Of a stretch of 64,000 nucleotides of DNA, positions 52,199 through 60,832 are shown in pieces. The stretch comes from an uncultured Prevotellaceae bacterium (GTDB taxonomy: Bacteria; Bacteroidota; Bacteroidia; Bacteroidales; Bacteroidaceae). The stretch lies in contig OMWH01000012.1 of NCBI GenBank assembly GCA_900314755.1, positions 1 through 64,000 of the forward strand, written 5' to 3'. How positions within the stretch are numbered: the stretch's first letter is position 1; the number at the start of each line of letters is the position of its first letter. The notes beneath the pieces are model-generated. The model searched no databases. It was given only the letters and a program-made list of their open reading frames with translations, and was not told the origin of the DNA. The position numbers were made by a program, and so were the translations under genes.

Positions 52199-53491
52199 CT
52201 AATTATTTATAATTAGTACTAACCGTAACACTTCCGTCGTATCAGACGACACTCGACAACGGTTGTCGGTACGGATGCCCACCAACCAGACCACGTTACC
52301 TTCTCCGTCGACGACCACCAACTGACGGCGTTTCTCGAAAACGGTCATCTTACGGTCGGTCATCAGGTCGCTCAGCAGTTTACGACCCTCCATCCCGAAG
52401 GGGATCATCCAGTCACCTTCCTCTACCCGTCTGACGGTCAGGGGAAAATGCACCCTGGAGGCATCAACGGTTGCCACAGCGGCATCTCTCGATATCCATA
52501 CGGGTTCTCTTTTCACCGAAATTCTCGTCTGGTCGTCGAGTACATAGGTGCCCTCTTCGGGTATCCGCAGATTTTTCATCGGTTTCAACGAGGGTTCCAC
52601 CAACAAATGTCCTCTGTCCACCAGCACGTCATAGCCTTGAGGCGAGGAGAACACCCTACCCGTCTCAGCCGTTAATACCTGTCGCACCTGCGTCCCGTTG
52701 AAACCGTAGTTTTTAAGCCATTCAAAGGTGATATATTCTCTTGAAGCAGTATCTGTTAACTGATTCAAATCCAATTCCTTAACATGCTGATACGGAAGTA
52801 TCACAGCATCCAGGACAGCCTGCGCATCCGAAAGGTTCTCCGCCGTACGCTGTATGTTCTCCGAGACCGCAGGATTCAGTTGCCGCAGGAGCGGAATGAC
52901 CTGCAAACGGACTTTATTACGGAGTACGTCAGTCTCCAGATTGGTATGGTCGGTGACGTATTCCTGTCCCTTTATCCGCAGGTACTCTTCTATCTCTGCC
53001 CTGGAGACTCCCAGCAGCGGGCGCAGGATATTCCCGTTCTTTGGCTGGATACCAGTCAGTCCACGGAGTCCCGTCCCACGGACGAGGTTCAGGATTACCG
53101 TCTCCACCGTATCATCCCGGTGATGCGCCACACAGACACCCGCTGCCCCGATATCCTTCCGGAGCTGCTCGAAATAACGGTACCTGAGTTCACGCGCTGC
53201 CATTTCAACGCTGACCTGATGGGTCTCCGCATAGGTCATCGTATCGAAATGAATGCGATGGAACGGGATGTTTTTCTGCTGACAGAGTTGTTCACAGAAA
53301 CGCTCATCCCTGTCCGACTCCTCCCCGCGAAGATGGAAGTTACAATGGACGGCATGCAGTTGACAGCCCATTTCATCGAGAAGTAAGAGCAAGGCGACAC
53401 TGTCTGCTCCACCACTCAATGCTACAAGATATAAATCGTTGCTATTGAGAAGATTATGCTTTTTAATATAATCTTTTACTTTACTCAACAT
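52199..53491 (-). CDS. tilS: tRNA(Ile)-lysidine synthetase
   Basis: A 430-residue N-type ATP pyrophosphatase that converts C34 of the AUA-reading tRNA-Ile to lysidine. The PP-loop is VALSGGADSVALLLLL, and HCNFHLRGEESDRDE, AHHRDDTVETVILNLVRGTG and RPLLGVSRAEIEEYL follow. The C-terminal domain (about 350-430) has LTVRRVEEGDWMIPFGMEGR and KKRRQLVVV-type residues that bind the tRNA arm. Its start overlaps rlmI by 11 bases. It is the last gene of the RNase D-rlmI-tilS operon. Confidence 0.94.
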   Translation of the reverse strand: MLSKVKDYIKKHNLLNSNDLYLVALSGGADSVALLLLLDEMGCQLHAVHCNFHLRGEESDRDERFCEQLCQQKNIPFHRIHFDTMTYAETHQVSVEMAARELRYRYFEQLRKDIGAAGVCVAHHRDDTVETVILNLVRGTGLRGLTGIQPKNGNILRPLLGVSRAEIEEYLRIKGQEYVTDHTNLETDVLRNKVRLQVIPLLRQLNPAVSENIQRTAENLSDAQAVLDAVILPYQHVKELDLNQLTDTASREYITFEWLKNYGFNGTQVRQVLTAETGRVFSSPQGYDVLVDRGHLLVEPSLKPMKNLRIPEEGTYVLDDQTRISVKREPVWISRDAAVATVDASRVHFPLTVRRVEEGDWMIPFGMEGRKLLSDLMTDRKMTVFEKRRQLVVVDGEGNVVWLVGIRTDNRCRVSSDTTEVLRLVLIINN

Positions 53492-54662
53492 AAAGCACCA
53501 GTCCCTTCAGGTATTCTCCTTCCGGATGATAGATATTAATAGGATGATCGGCAGGCTGGTGCAACTGGTGCAGGATACGCACCTTCCGCTTGGCAAGGGC
53601 TGCCGCCGTGAATACCGCATTGCGGAAATGGTCTTTCGTCACCACCTGCGAACAGGAGAAGGTAAAGAGGATGCCCCCTTTCTCTATCTTCTCGAAAGCC
53701 TTCTGGTTCAACCGGGTATATCCCTTCAGGGCGTTATGCAGGGCACCACGGTGCTTGGCGAACGCCGGCGGGTCGAGGATGATGAGGTTGTAATTGGAAC
53801 CTGCCTTCTCCAAATACTTGAAGGCATCCTCACAATATGCCTCATGACGGGCATCGCCCGGAAAGTTCAGCTCCACATTCTCCCGGGTCAGCGCGATCGC
53901 TTTCGCCGAGCTGTCAACGGAGTGTACCAGTTCCGCACCGCCACGCATGGCGTAGAACGAGAAGCCGCCGGTATAGCAGAACATGTTCAGCACCCGTTTG
54001 TCCTTGGCATACCGCTCCAGCAGAGAACGGTTCTCCCGCTGGTCGACGAAGAACCCTGTCTTCTGTCCTTTGAGCCAGTCTACCCGGAATTTCAGTCCGT
54101 TCTCCAAGGCGATATTATCGTTGCTGCCCCCATACAGGAAACCGTTCATGTCGTCCTCCGTCATAAAGGGCAGTGTGGTCTCACTCTTATAATAGATGTG
54201 GGAGACACGCGATTCCATCACCTCTACGAGTACCTGGGCTATCTCCTTGCGCATCAGGTGCATACCGATGGAATGGGCCTGCATCACCGCTGTCTGACCA
54301 TAGACGTCGATGATCAGACCGGGAAGATGGTCGCCCTCCCCATGCACCAGACGGTAGGTGTTGTTCTGCGGATTGTCGGCAATACCGATGGCAAGGCGCA
54401 TCTGCAGTGCCGATTGCAGACGGGAATACCAGAACGCACGGTCGACCTCCACATCGGAGAAGGTCAGGACACGGACGGCAATAGAGCCTTGCTGGTAATG
54501 ACCCACAGCGATGAAATCGCCCTCATTCGTGACGACACGCACTAACTCTCCCTCCTGGATACCGTCATCCATACGCTGGATGGCACCGGAGAACACCCAG
54601 GGGTGGAAACGCTTCAGACTCTCTTCCTTACCCCTCCGTAACTGTATCTTTTTGTATATCAT
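53481..54662 (-). CDS. rlmI: 23S rRNA m5C1962-type methyltransferase (RlmI)
   Basis: A 393-residue class I methyltransferase with an N-terminal PUA domain (about 1-75, RFHPWVFSGAIQRMDD) and an EEHEE-like linker. The Rossmann domain has the SAM motif LNMFCYTGGFSFYAM and the catalytic region LIILDPPAFAKH plus FTFSCSQVV. Family members methylate C5 of 23S rRNA cytosine 1962; the exact site here is inferred. Its ATG lies 35 bases inside the RNase D-like gene. Confidence 0.88.
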   Translation of the reverse strand: MIYKKIQLRRGKEESLKRFHPWVFSGAIQRMDDGIQEGELVRVVTNEGDFIAVGHYQQGSIAVRVLTFSDVEVDRAFWYSRLQSALQMRLAIGIADNPQNNTYRLVHGEGDHLPGLIIDVYGQTAVMQAHSIGMHLMRKEIAQVLVEVMESRVSHIYYKSETTLPFMTEDDMNGFLYGGSNDNIALENGLKFRVDWLKGQKTGFFVDQRENRSLLERYAKDKRVLNMFCYTGGFSFYAMRGGAELVHSVDSSAKAIALTRENVELNFPGDARHEAYCEDAFKYLEKAGSNYNLIILDPPAFAKHRGALHNALKGYTRLNQKAFEKIEKGGILFTFSCSQVVTKDHFRNAVFTAAALAKRKVRILHQLHQPADHPINIYHPEGEYLKGLVLYVE

Positions 54663-55278
54663 GCTCCACTTTTATCAGTTCGTAATCGCCTGTCTGCTCT
54701 AACCGGAGCAGCTCCTCATAGATCAGGATGCAGGTCCATGCGTCGGTTGACGCATAGAGCTTCTGCTTGTCACTCAACACGTCCGACTCCCAGTTGGAGA
54801 GCTGGTCGCGCTTACTGATCCGCTGACCGAAGAAATTGGCAAAGAGCTTCTGAAGACTCATGTCCTCCACGCCTATCTCCTTCACCTTATCCTGCAGGTC
54901 TATGAAATAACCCCGGTTGAAATCGCCCCGTTTTCCTAACATCATCAGGTCGTCATGCAGGGAGAGCCCTATCTTGGGGACGGTCTTGTCCTCCAGCAGA
55001 CGGATGACGGCAGGTGACATGCCTATCAGGTTCAGACGGAACAGGAAACACACCTCATGGGTGGATACCTGCAGGAGCGCCACCTGGTTTATCCTGCCCT
55101 TCTTAAAGGAGGGACGCGTCTCAGTATCGATGCCGAGGACTGGCTGTGTAAGGAGGAAATCCACCGCTTTCTCAGCCTCTTTCTCGGTGATGACGACGAT
55201 GACACGACCTCCGAAAACGACCCTTGGCAAGGCACTGATTTTCGTCTTGTCGTACCGGCTATATAGAATCTTTTTCAT
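54628..55278 (-). CDS. RNase D-like 3'-5' exonuclease
   Basis: A 216-residue DEDDy exonuclease domain without HRDC domains. The motifs are Exo I LGIDTETRP, Exo II IGLSLHDDLMML and Exo III YASTDAWTCILIY with the Tyr. It probably trims structured RNAs or acts on single-stranded ends. The start at 55278 (MKKILYSRYDK) is chosen because an upstream in-frame codon at 55302 lies within the -7 box (55299-55307). It leads the operon with rlmI and tilS. Confidence 0.88.
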   Translation of the reverse strand: MKKILYSRYDKTKISALPRVVFGGRVIVVITEKEAEKAVDFLLTQPVLGIDTETRPSFKKGRINQVALLQVSTHEVCFLFRLNLIGMSPAVIRLLEDKTVPKIGLSLHDDLMMLGKRGDFNRGYFIDLQDKVKEIGVEDMSLQKLFANFFGQRISKRDQLSNWESDVLSDKQKLYASTDAWTCILIYEELLRLEQTGDYELIKVEHDIQKDTVTEG

Positions 55279-55298
55279 CACGCTTTTGTTTTCAAGGT

Positions 55299-55307
55299 GC
55301 AAAGATA
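55299..55307 (-). promoter_or_regulatory. -7 promoter box of the RNase D-rlmI-tilS operon
   Basis: The minus strand reads TATCTTTGC, 20 bases upstream of the chosen start at 55278. Confidence 0.55.
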
Positions 55308-55362
55308 CAATTAAAAATACAAAAAAAAGACGATTTTATGGCGATTTCTGAGATTTTTCAAT

Positions 55363-55371
55363 TACTTTTGC
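55363..55371 (+). promoter_or_regulatory. -7 promoter box of ftsK
   Basis: TACTTTTGC on the plus strand, 21 bases before the ftsK ATG. It is divergent from the RNase D promoter. Confidence 0.5.
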
Positions 55372-55392
55372 ACATTATTTATAAGATTCTAT

Positions 55393-57822
55393 ATGGCAAA
55401 GAAAAAGAAAGCAACAAATACGACCTCTTTTAAGGAGGCTATCGGCATTGACAAGATATTCCATAACGAACGACTGAATTTCTTCCTGGGATTCATGCTG
55501 TTGTTCGTCGCAGGCTATCTCATCTGGGCATTTATCTCGTACCTGACGACAGGTGCCGCTGACCAGAGCATGATAGATGCCCCGAAAGAGGGAGAGGTCC
55601 TCAACCAGAACGGCGAGTTCCAGAACTCCTGCGGCTCACTGGGGGCTTACAGCGCATGGTTCTTCATCAAGCACTGCTTCGGACTGCCGGCGTTCCTGAT
55701 ACCGGTCTTCCTGCTGCTCATCGCCGTCAACCTGATGAGGGCGTATAAGGTAAACCTGCTGAAATGGTTCCTGGGAATAGGTGTGGTCATGGTATGGTCA
55801 TCGGTGACCTTCGCCAAATTCCTGACTCCTTTCTTCACGGATGCCCATTTCAACCCGGGAGGTGACCATGGACTGGCAATCTGCGAACTCATCGAGGGAC
55901 TGGTCGGCGTACCGGGTCTCACCTTCCTGCTAGGGGTCACCGCCATCGCTTTCCTGATCTACCTCAGCGCAGAGACGATCTTCATCATCCGCAAGCTGTT
56001 CAACCCGCTCCGCTACCTGAAGAAGATTCCGATGGAGATAAATATCGGAAAAGGGGAACCGGACGATGACAAGCAGAAGATAGAGACACTGGAGGATCCT
56101 ACTGTCTTCGACGACCCGCAGGAACAGACCGTGGAGTTCGTCGACGAGACACCTGTGGTCACCACGAAGCCTTTCACTCCGCAAGAGCCTGTCATCAAGG
56201 CTCCTGCCGATGAGACGGGGGTGGAGATGACGGTGGAGACCGGAGAGAAAGAGGAGACGGCGAGTGGCAAGAACCTGGTGGGTGAGTATGGGGACATCAC
56301 GACACCGTATGACCCCAAGCGTGACTTGGAGAACTACCACTACCCGACCCTCGACCTGCTGAAGAAATATGATGATGACGGCAAACCGTATATCGACATG
56401 GCGGAACAGACGGCAAACAAGAACCGCATCGTCGACGTGCTGCGTAACTTCGGTGTGGAGATCAGCAGCATCAAGGCGACCGTCGGTCCTACCATCACCC
56501 TCTATGAGATAACACCTGCCCCTGGTGTGCGTATCTCCCGCATCCGTAACCTGGAGGACGATATCGCCCTGAGCCTCTCTGCCCTGGGCATCCGTATCAT
56601 CGCTCCTATCCCCGGCAAGGGTACCATCGGTATTGAGGTGCCGAATGCGAAACCCAGCATCGTGTCGATGGAATCGATTCTCAACTCGAAGAAATTCCAG
56701 GAGACGACGATGGAACTGCCGTGTGCGTTAGGTAAGACGATTACCAACGAGGTGTTTATGTTCGACCTTGCCAAAGCACCTCACCTGCTCGTTGCCGGTG
56801 CCACGGGTCAGGGTAAGTCTGTGGGACTGAACGCCATCATCACCTCCTTATTATATAAGAAGCACCCTGCAGAACTGAAAATCGTCCTCGTCGACCCGAA
56901 GAAGGTGGAGTTCAGCGTGTACTCCAGCATTGAGAACCATTTCCTTGCCAAGATTCCTGATGATGACGCAGAACCTATCATCACCGATGTCAAGAAAGTG
57001 GTGAACACCCTCAACTCCCTGTGTAAGGAGATGGATACCCGTTACGACCTGCTGAAGATCGCACAGGCGCGTAACATCAAGGAATACAACAAGAAATTCA
57101 TCGAACGGCAACTAAACCCGGAGAAAGGGCATAAGTACATGCCGTATATCGTGGTCATCATCGATGAGTTCGGCGACCTGATCATGACGGCAGGCAAGGA
57201 GGTGGAGCTTCCTATCGCCCGTATTGCCCAGCTGGCACGTGCCGTGGGCATCCACATGATCATCGCCACACAGCGTCCTACCACGAATATCATCACAGGT
57301 ACCATCAAGGCGAACTTCCCAAGCCGTATCGCCTTCCGTGTGGGTGCCATGATTGACTCACGCACCATCCTCGACCGACCGGGTGCCCAGCAGCTGATAG
57401 GACGAGGCGACATGCTGTATCTCAACGGCGGCGAGCCTGTCCGTGTACAGTGTGCCTTCGTGGATACTCCTGAGGTGGAGCGCATCAACCAGTTTATCGC
57501 ACAGCAGCAGGGCTACCTCTCTGCCTTTGAGTTGCCTGAGCCGGATATGCCGGACGACGAGATGGGTGAGGCTGCCGATGTGGATATGCAGCACCTCGAC
57601 CCGATGTTTGAGGATGCCGCCCGCCTGATCGTCATCAACCAGAGTGGGTCGACGAGTCTGATACAGCGTAAGTTCGCTATCGGCTACAACCGTGCCGGAC
57701 GACTGATGGACCAGCTGGAGAAGGCGGGTGTCGTCGGTGCCGCCCATGGTTCCAAGCCTCGTGAGGTATTGATACAGGATGAGTCTAGTCTGGAAAATCT
57801 TTTAAGTCAATGGAGAAGATAG
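55393..57822 (+). CDS. ftsK: FtsK/SpoIIIE-family DNA translocase
   Basis: An 809-residue septal DNA pump that clears chromosomes from the division site. Four N-terminal TM helices (about 30-195) are followed by an acidic, low-complexity linker (about 210-300, rich in Glu, Thr and Pro). The RecA-like motor has Walker A VAGATGQGKSVGLNA, Walker B YIVVIIDEFGDLIM and IIATQRPTTNIITG. A C-terminal winged helix of gamma type (LIQRKFAIGYNRAGRLMDQL) binds orienting sequences. It overlaps the next gene by 13 bases. Confidence 0.95.
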   Translation: MAKKKKATNTTSFKEAIGIDKIFHNERLNFFLGFMLLFVAGYLIWAFISYLTTGAADQSMIDAPKEGEVLNQNGEFQNSCGSLGAYSAWFFIKHCFGLPAFLIPVFLLLIAVNLMRAYKVNLLKWFLGIGVVMVWSSVTFAKFLTPFFTDAHFNPGGDHGLAICELIEGLVGVPGLTFLLGVTAIAFLIYLSAETIFIIRKLFNPLRYLKKIPMEINIGKGEPDDDKQKIETLEDPTVFDDPQEQTVEFVDETPVVTTKPFTPQEPVIKAPADETGVEMTVETGEKEETASGKNLVGEYGDITTPYDPKRDLENYHYPTLDLLKKYDDDGKPYIDMAEQTANKNRIVDVLRNFGVEISSIKATVGPTITLYEITPAPGVRISRIRNLEDDIALSLSALGIRIIAPIPGKGTIGIEVPNAKPSIVSMESILNSKKFQETTMELPCALGKTITNEVFMFDLAKAPHLLVAGATGQGKSVGLNAIITSLLYKKHPAELKIVLVDPKKVEFSVYSSIENHFLAKIPDDDAEPIITDVKKVVNTLNSLCKEMDTRYDLLKIAQARNIKEYNKKFIERQLNPEKGHKYMPYIVVIIDEFGDLIMTAGKEVELPIARIAQLARAVGIHMIIATQRPTTNIITGTIKANFPSRIAFRVGAMIDSRTILDRPGAQQLIGRGDMLYLNGGEPVRVQCAFVDTPEVERINQFIAQQQGYLSAFELPEPDMPDDEMGEAADVDMQHLDPMFEDAARLIVINQSGSTSLIQRKFAIGYNRAGRLMDQLEKAGVVGAAHGSKPREVLIQDESSLENLLSQWRR

Positions 57823-58439
57823 TATATTTCAACAGGGTAACGAAAGTGATGGTGCTCATGGCATTTCTCACTTCTCATTTCTCATTTCTCACTGCGTACG
57901 GACAAACGGCACAACAGGTGCTGGACAAGACTGCCGGTGTGGTCTCCTACAAAAAGGGGGTACAGGCATCTTTCACCATCAGCAGTAAGCAGTATGGCAG
58001 TACGAGTGGGACGATAGACATCAAAGGACGGAAGTTCCATGCGACGACCCATGAGGCTGTCGTGTGGTTTGACGGTAAGACGCAATGGACGTATGTCAGG
58101 CAGAATGACGAGGTGAACGTCAACACTCCGTCTGCCGCCGACCTGCAGGCGATCAATCCCTATAACTTCATCTATATGTACAAACAGGGATATGCCGCTA
58201 CGATGACAAAGAGCGGGAACAGCTTCATCGTGACATTGAAAGGCAAGGGGAAGAGTATCTCTGAGATGGTCATCACCATCAACAAAAAGACTTACGTGCC
58301 TTCCCAGATCCGTATGTTACAGAACAAGCAGTGGACGACCATCAATGTGTCGAACTTCAAGACGGCAAACCTGTCTGAGGGGGTATTCCGTTTCAACCCC
58401 AAGTCCTACCCTAACGCTGAGATCATAGACTTGAGGTAG
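57810..58439 (+). CDS. LolA-like outer-membrane lipoprotein carrier
   Basis: A 209-residue periplasmic protein of the LolA/LolB-like fold, expected to carry lipoproteins from the inner to the outer membrane. The signal region (residues 13-32) is followed by AQQVLDKTAGVVSYKKGVQA, then the beta-rich core with DGKTQWTYVRQNDEVNVNTP and FRFNPKSYPNAEIIDL. Its signal peptide is partly encoded by a heptamer array (57866-57893), giving TSHFSFLTAY. It starts inside ftsK, and a second heptamer array begins at its stop codon. Confidence 0.85.
   Translation: MEKIVYFNRVTKVMVLMAFLTSHFSFLTAYGQTAQQVLDKTAGVVSYKKGVQASFTISSKQYGSTSGTIDIKGRKFHATTHEAVVWFDGKTQWTYVRQNDEVNVNTPSAADLQAINPYNFIYMYKQGYAATMTKSGNSFIVTLKGKGKSISEMVITINKKTYVPSQIRMLQNKQWTTINVSNFKTANLSEGVFRFNPKSYPNAEIIDLR
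57866..57893. repeat. Heptanucleotide array inside the lolA-like signal peptide
   Basis: Four 7-mers, TCTCACT, TCTCATT, TCTCATT, TCTCACT, head to tail within coding sequence. Loss or gain of a unit number not divisible by three would shift the reading frame. Confidence 0.8.
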
Positions 58440-58461
58440 TGGAAAGTGGAGAGTGGAGAGT
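58438..58461. repeat. Heptanucleotide array between the lolA-like and DUF5687 genes
   Basis: AGTGGAA, AGTGGAG, AGTGGAG and a partial fourth unit. It begins on the last two bases of the lolA-like stop codon and ends 6 bases before the ATG at 58468. Confidence 0.8.
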
Positions 58462-58467
58462 TTTGAG

Positions 58468-59967
58468 ATGAGTTTATCAAGAATACAACTGTACCGCTTG
58501 CTTCGTAAGAACAAGAAGTTAAGCGATGAACGTAATGTGATGTTTGAGGCGAACCAGTATGGTAAGTTCTTTGCCTATCTGGCACTCGCCTTCTTCGTGG
58601 TATATTTTATTGCCATCGGTACTTTCTTAGGATGGGTAGCCGCTACCGAGGATGAGTACCAGATGTTGTTTTTCGTCCTCCCCTTCATCCTGATCTTTGA
58701 TTTCTTCGGACGCTTCATGGCGCAACAGACACCGGTCATGCTCGTCAAACCTTATCTGCTGATGCCTATCAGCAAATATACGGCGGTAGACTGCTTCCTG
58801 GTGTCTCAGCTATTTGATAGCAGCAACCTCATCTGGATGTCGCTATTCCTGCCCTACACCTTCATCTGTGTCTGTGGCAGCATGACCTTCTTAGAGGGAC
58901 TGGCTATGCTGATCCTGCTCCACCTGATGATACTGACCAACAGCCAGTGGTATCTGCTGGTGCGTACACTGGTGAACAAGAGCCTATTCTGGTGGGCTCT
59001 GCCTGCCGTCGTCTATGGCGCTTTCATCGTGCCTCTCTTCCTGTTGTCCGACAAGTCGGCGGAAAAACTGTTCGACCAGATATTCGATTTCATCGGGGAA
59101 CATGGCTTCACATGGTATGCTTTCGCTCTCTTCATCGTCCTGTTCGCAGTCCTTTTCATCATCAACCGCACCCTGCAGATGCGCCTGATCCATGATGAGA
59201 TATCGAAACAGGAGAAGACCAAGCTGAGACACGTCTCGGAGTTTGCGGCTCTCAACCGCTTCGGACAGATCGGTGAGTACCTCAAACTGGAGATCAAGAG
59301 TACGATGCGTAACAAGGCGATACGCACCCGCTTCATCCAGGGTGTCGCCATCATCACCATGCTGTCCCTGATGATAGCCTATACGGATGCCTATACCGGC
59401 AACTTCGCCCGTAACATCTGGTGTCTCTACTGCTTCGTGTTCTTCGGTGCTGTCAACCTGGTGAAGGTGATGGGACCGGAAGGTAACTATATCGACCTGC
59501 TGATGGTGCATGAGGAGAATATCCTCACCCTGCTGCGTGCGAAGTATTATTTCTACTGCACCATCGTCCTGCTGCCCTTCCTGTTGCTGCTGCCTCCTAT
59601 CATCTCTGGCAAGTTCTCCCTGCTGATGGTACTCGCCTACCTGCTGATCACCACAGGACCGGAATACTGCCTGCTCTTCCAGTTGGCGGTATGGAACAAG
59701 ACGACACTGCCCTTGAATGACAAGATAACGGGTAAGAACCAGTTTGAGAACAAGCTCCAGCTGATCATCGAACTCATCGTGTTCTTCATTCCCGTCACAT
59801 TGGTCCTGATACTTCAGGCACTTTTCGATGAGAATGTCGCCTTCATCATCATGATCGTCATCGGTCTTGCCTTCACACTTGCCAATCCGTACTGGATGCG
59901 TAACATCTACAAGCGGATGATGCTGCACAGATACGAGAACCTGGAAGGGTTCCACTCTACGAGGTAA
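58468..59967 (+). CDS. DUF5687-family multi-span membrane protein (ABC-2-like)
   Basis: A 499-residue integral membrane protein with about 10-12 hydrophobic segments, matching the Bacteroidota DUF5687 style. There is a cytosolic N-terminus (MSLSRIQLYRLLRKNKKL) and segments FFAYLALAFFVVYFIAIGTF, FFVLPFILIFDFFGRFMAQQ and LKLEIKSTMRNKAIRTRFIQ mid-protein. The layout resembles ABC-2 permeases that pair with a separate ATPase, but no ATPase gene is adjacent. The start at 58468 (ATG) is chosen over a GTG at 58453 that lies within the heptamer array. Confidence 0.75.
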   Translation: MSLSRIQLYRLLRKNKKLSDERNVMFEANQYGKFFAYLALAFFVVYFIAIGTFLGWVAATEDEYQMLFFVLPFILIFDFFGRFMAQQTPVMLVKPYLLMPISKYTAVDCFLVSQLFDSSNLIWMSLFLPYTFICVCGSMTFLEGLAMLILLHLMILTNSQWYLLVRTLVNKSLFWWALPAVVYGAFIVPLFLLSDKSAEKLFDQIFDFIGEHGFTWYAFALFIVLFAVLFIINRTLQMRLIHDEISKQEKTKLRHVSEFAALNRFGQIGEYLKLEIKSTMRNKAIRTRFIQGVAIITMLSLMIAYTDAYTGNFARNIWCLYCFVFFGAVNLVKVMGPEGNYIDLLMVHEENILTLLRAKYYFYCTIVLLPFLLLLPPIISGKFSLLMVLAYLLITTGPEYCLLFQLAVWNKTTLPLNDKITGKNQFENKLQLIIELIVFFIPVTLVLILQALFDENVAFIIMIVIGLAFTLANPYWMRNIYKRMMLHRYENLEGFHSTR

Positions 59968-59995
59968 AAGAATAAAAAAGTAAAAAAAGAAAGAT

Positions 59996-60388
59996 ATGTA
60001 TTTCACAGGTATCATTATTGCTGTTTGTACTTTCCTGACCATCGGAATATGGCACCCTATCGTCATTAAGACGGAGTATCGCTGGGGCACCCGACCCTGG
60101 GTTGTCTATCTGTTGATAGGCATCGCATGTATCATCGCTGCCCTCTTCATCGAGAACACCATCCTCTCCGCAGTCATCGGAGTCTTTGGCGCCTCCGCAC
60201 TCTGGGGCATCGGTGAGCTGTTCTCCCAGAAGAAACGGGTACAGAAGGGATGGTTCCCGATGAATCCGAAGCGTCGTGACGAATATCCGCCCATCGACAA
60301 GAACGAGACGCTCTGCCCGGTACACCACGGCAAGAGCATCTATGCGATAGAAAGTGACGATGAAGACGCTACTGCTACAGGTCGGTAA
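59996..60388 (+). CDS. DUF4491-family small membrane protein
   Basis: A 130-residue protein of the DUF4491 type, with three hydrophobic segments (about 3-20, 34-52 and 54-74). The first holds the recognisable FTGIIIAVCTFLTIGIWHPI, followed by VIKTEYRWGTRPW. The soluble tail (GWFPMNPKRRDEYPP) is basic and proline-rich. The function is unknown. Its 3' end overlaps rlmH by 29 bases. Confidence 0.78.
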   Translation: MYFTGIIIAVCTFLTIGIWHPIVIKTEYRWGTRPWVVYLLIGIACIIAALFIENTILSAVIGVFGASALWGIGELFSQKKRVQKGWFPMNPKRRDEYPPIDKNETLCPVHHGKSIYAIESDDEDATATGR

Positions 60389-60830
60389 GACTGTCAACAA
60401 GCATTTTATAGCGGGCATCAATGATTATGTGGAGCGCATCAATCATTACATGCCCTTTGAGGTGGTGACCATCCCCGAACTCAAGAACACGAAGAGTCTG
60501 ACGGAGGAACAGCAGAAACAGGCGGAGGGGGAACTGATTCTCAAACAACTGCAACCTTCCGACACGGTAGTGCTGCTCGATGAGCATGGCAAGGAGTTCC
60601 GCAGTGTGGAGTTCGCCCGCTGGCTGGAGCAGAAGCGCAACACGGCACGCCGCCTCGTCTTCGTCATCGGAGGTCCCTACGGCTTCTCTCCTGCCGTATA
60701 TGCACGTGCCAACGAACAACTCAGCTTATCGAAGATGACCTTCAGTCATCAGATGATACGCCTCACCTTTACGGAGCAGATCTATCGTGCCTGCACCATC
60801 ATCAAAGGTGAACCGTATCACCACGAATAA
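60360..60830 (+). CDS. rlmH: 23S rRNA m3-pseudouridine1915 methyltransferase
   Basis: A 156-residue SPOUT methyltransferase that methylates pseudouridine 1915 in helix 69 of 23S rRNA. The opening is KTLLLQVGKTVN, and VVLLDEHGKEFRSVEFA and FVIGGPYGFSP with the SAM knot are present. The C-terminus SLSKMTFSHQMIRLTFTEQI ends in the typical EPYHHE. The length is normal. The start at 60360 (ATG) is preferred over a GTG two codons upstream. It ends 2 bases from the stop of the convergent feoB gene. Confidence 0.95.
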   Translation: MKTLLLQVGKTVNKHFIAGINDYVERINHYMPFEVVTIPELKNTKSLTEEQQKQAEGELILKQLQPSDTVVLLDEHGKEFRSVEFARWLEQKRNTARRLVFVIGGPYGFSPAVYARANEQLSLSKMTFSHQMIRLTFTEQIYRACTIIKGEPYHHE

Positions 60831-60832
60831 AA

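Noticed and set aside
58984-60090. A 368-codon antisense frame across the DUF5687 and DUF4491 genes
   Set aside because: The membrane-protein codon pattern on the plus strand explains it; the product is Gln/Asp/Glu-rich and typical of shadow frames.
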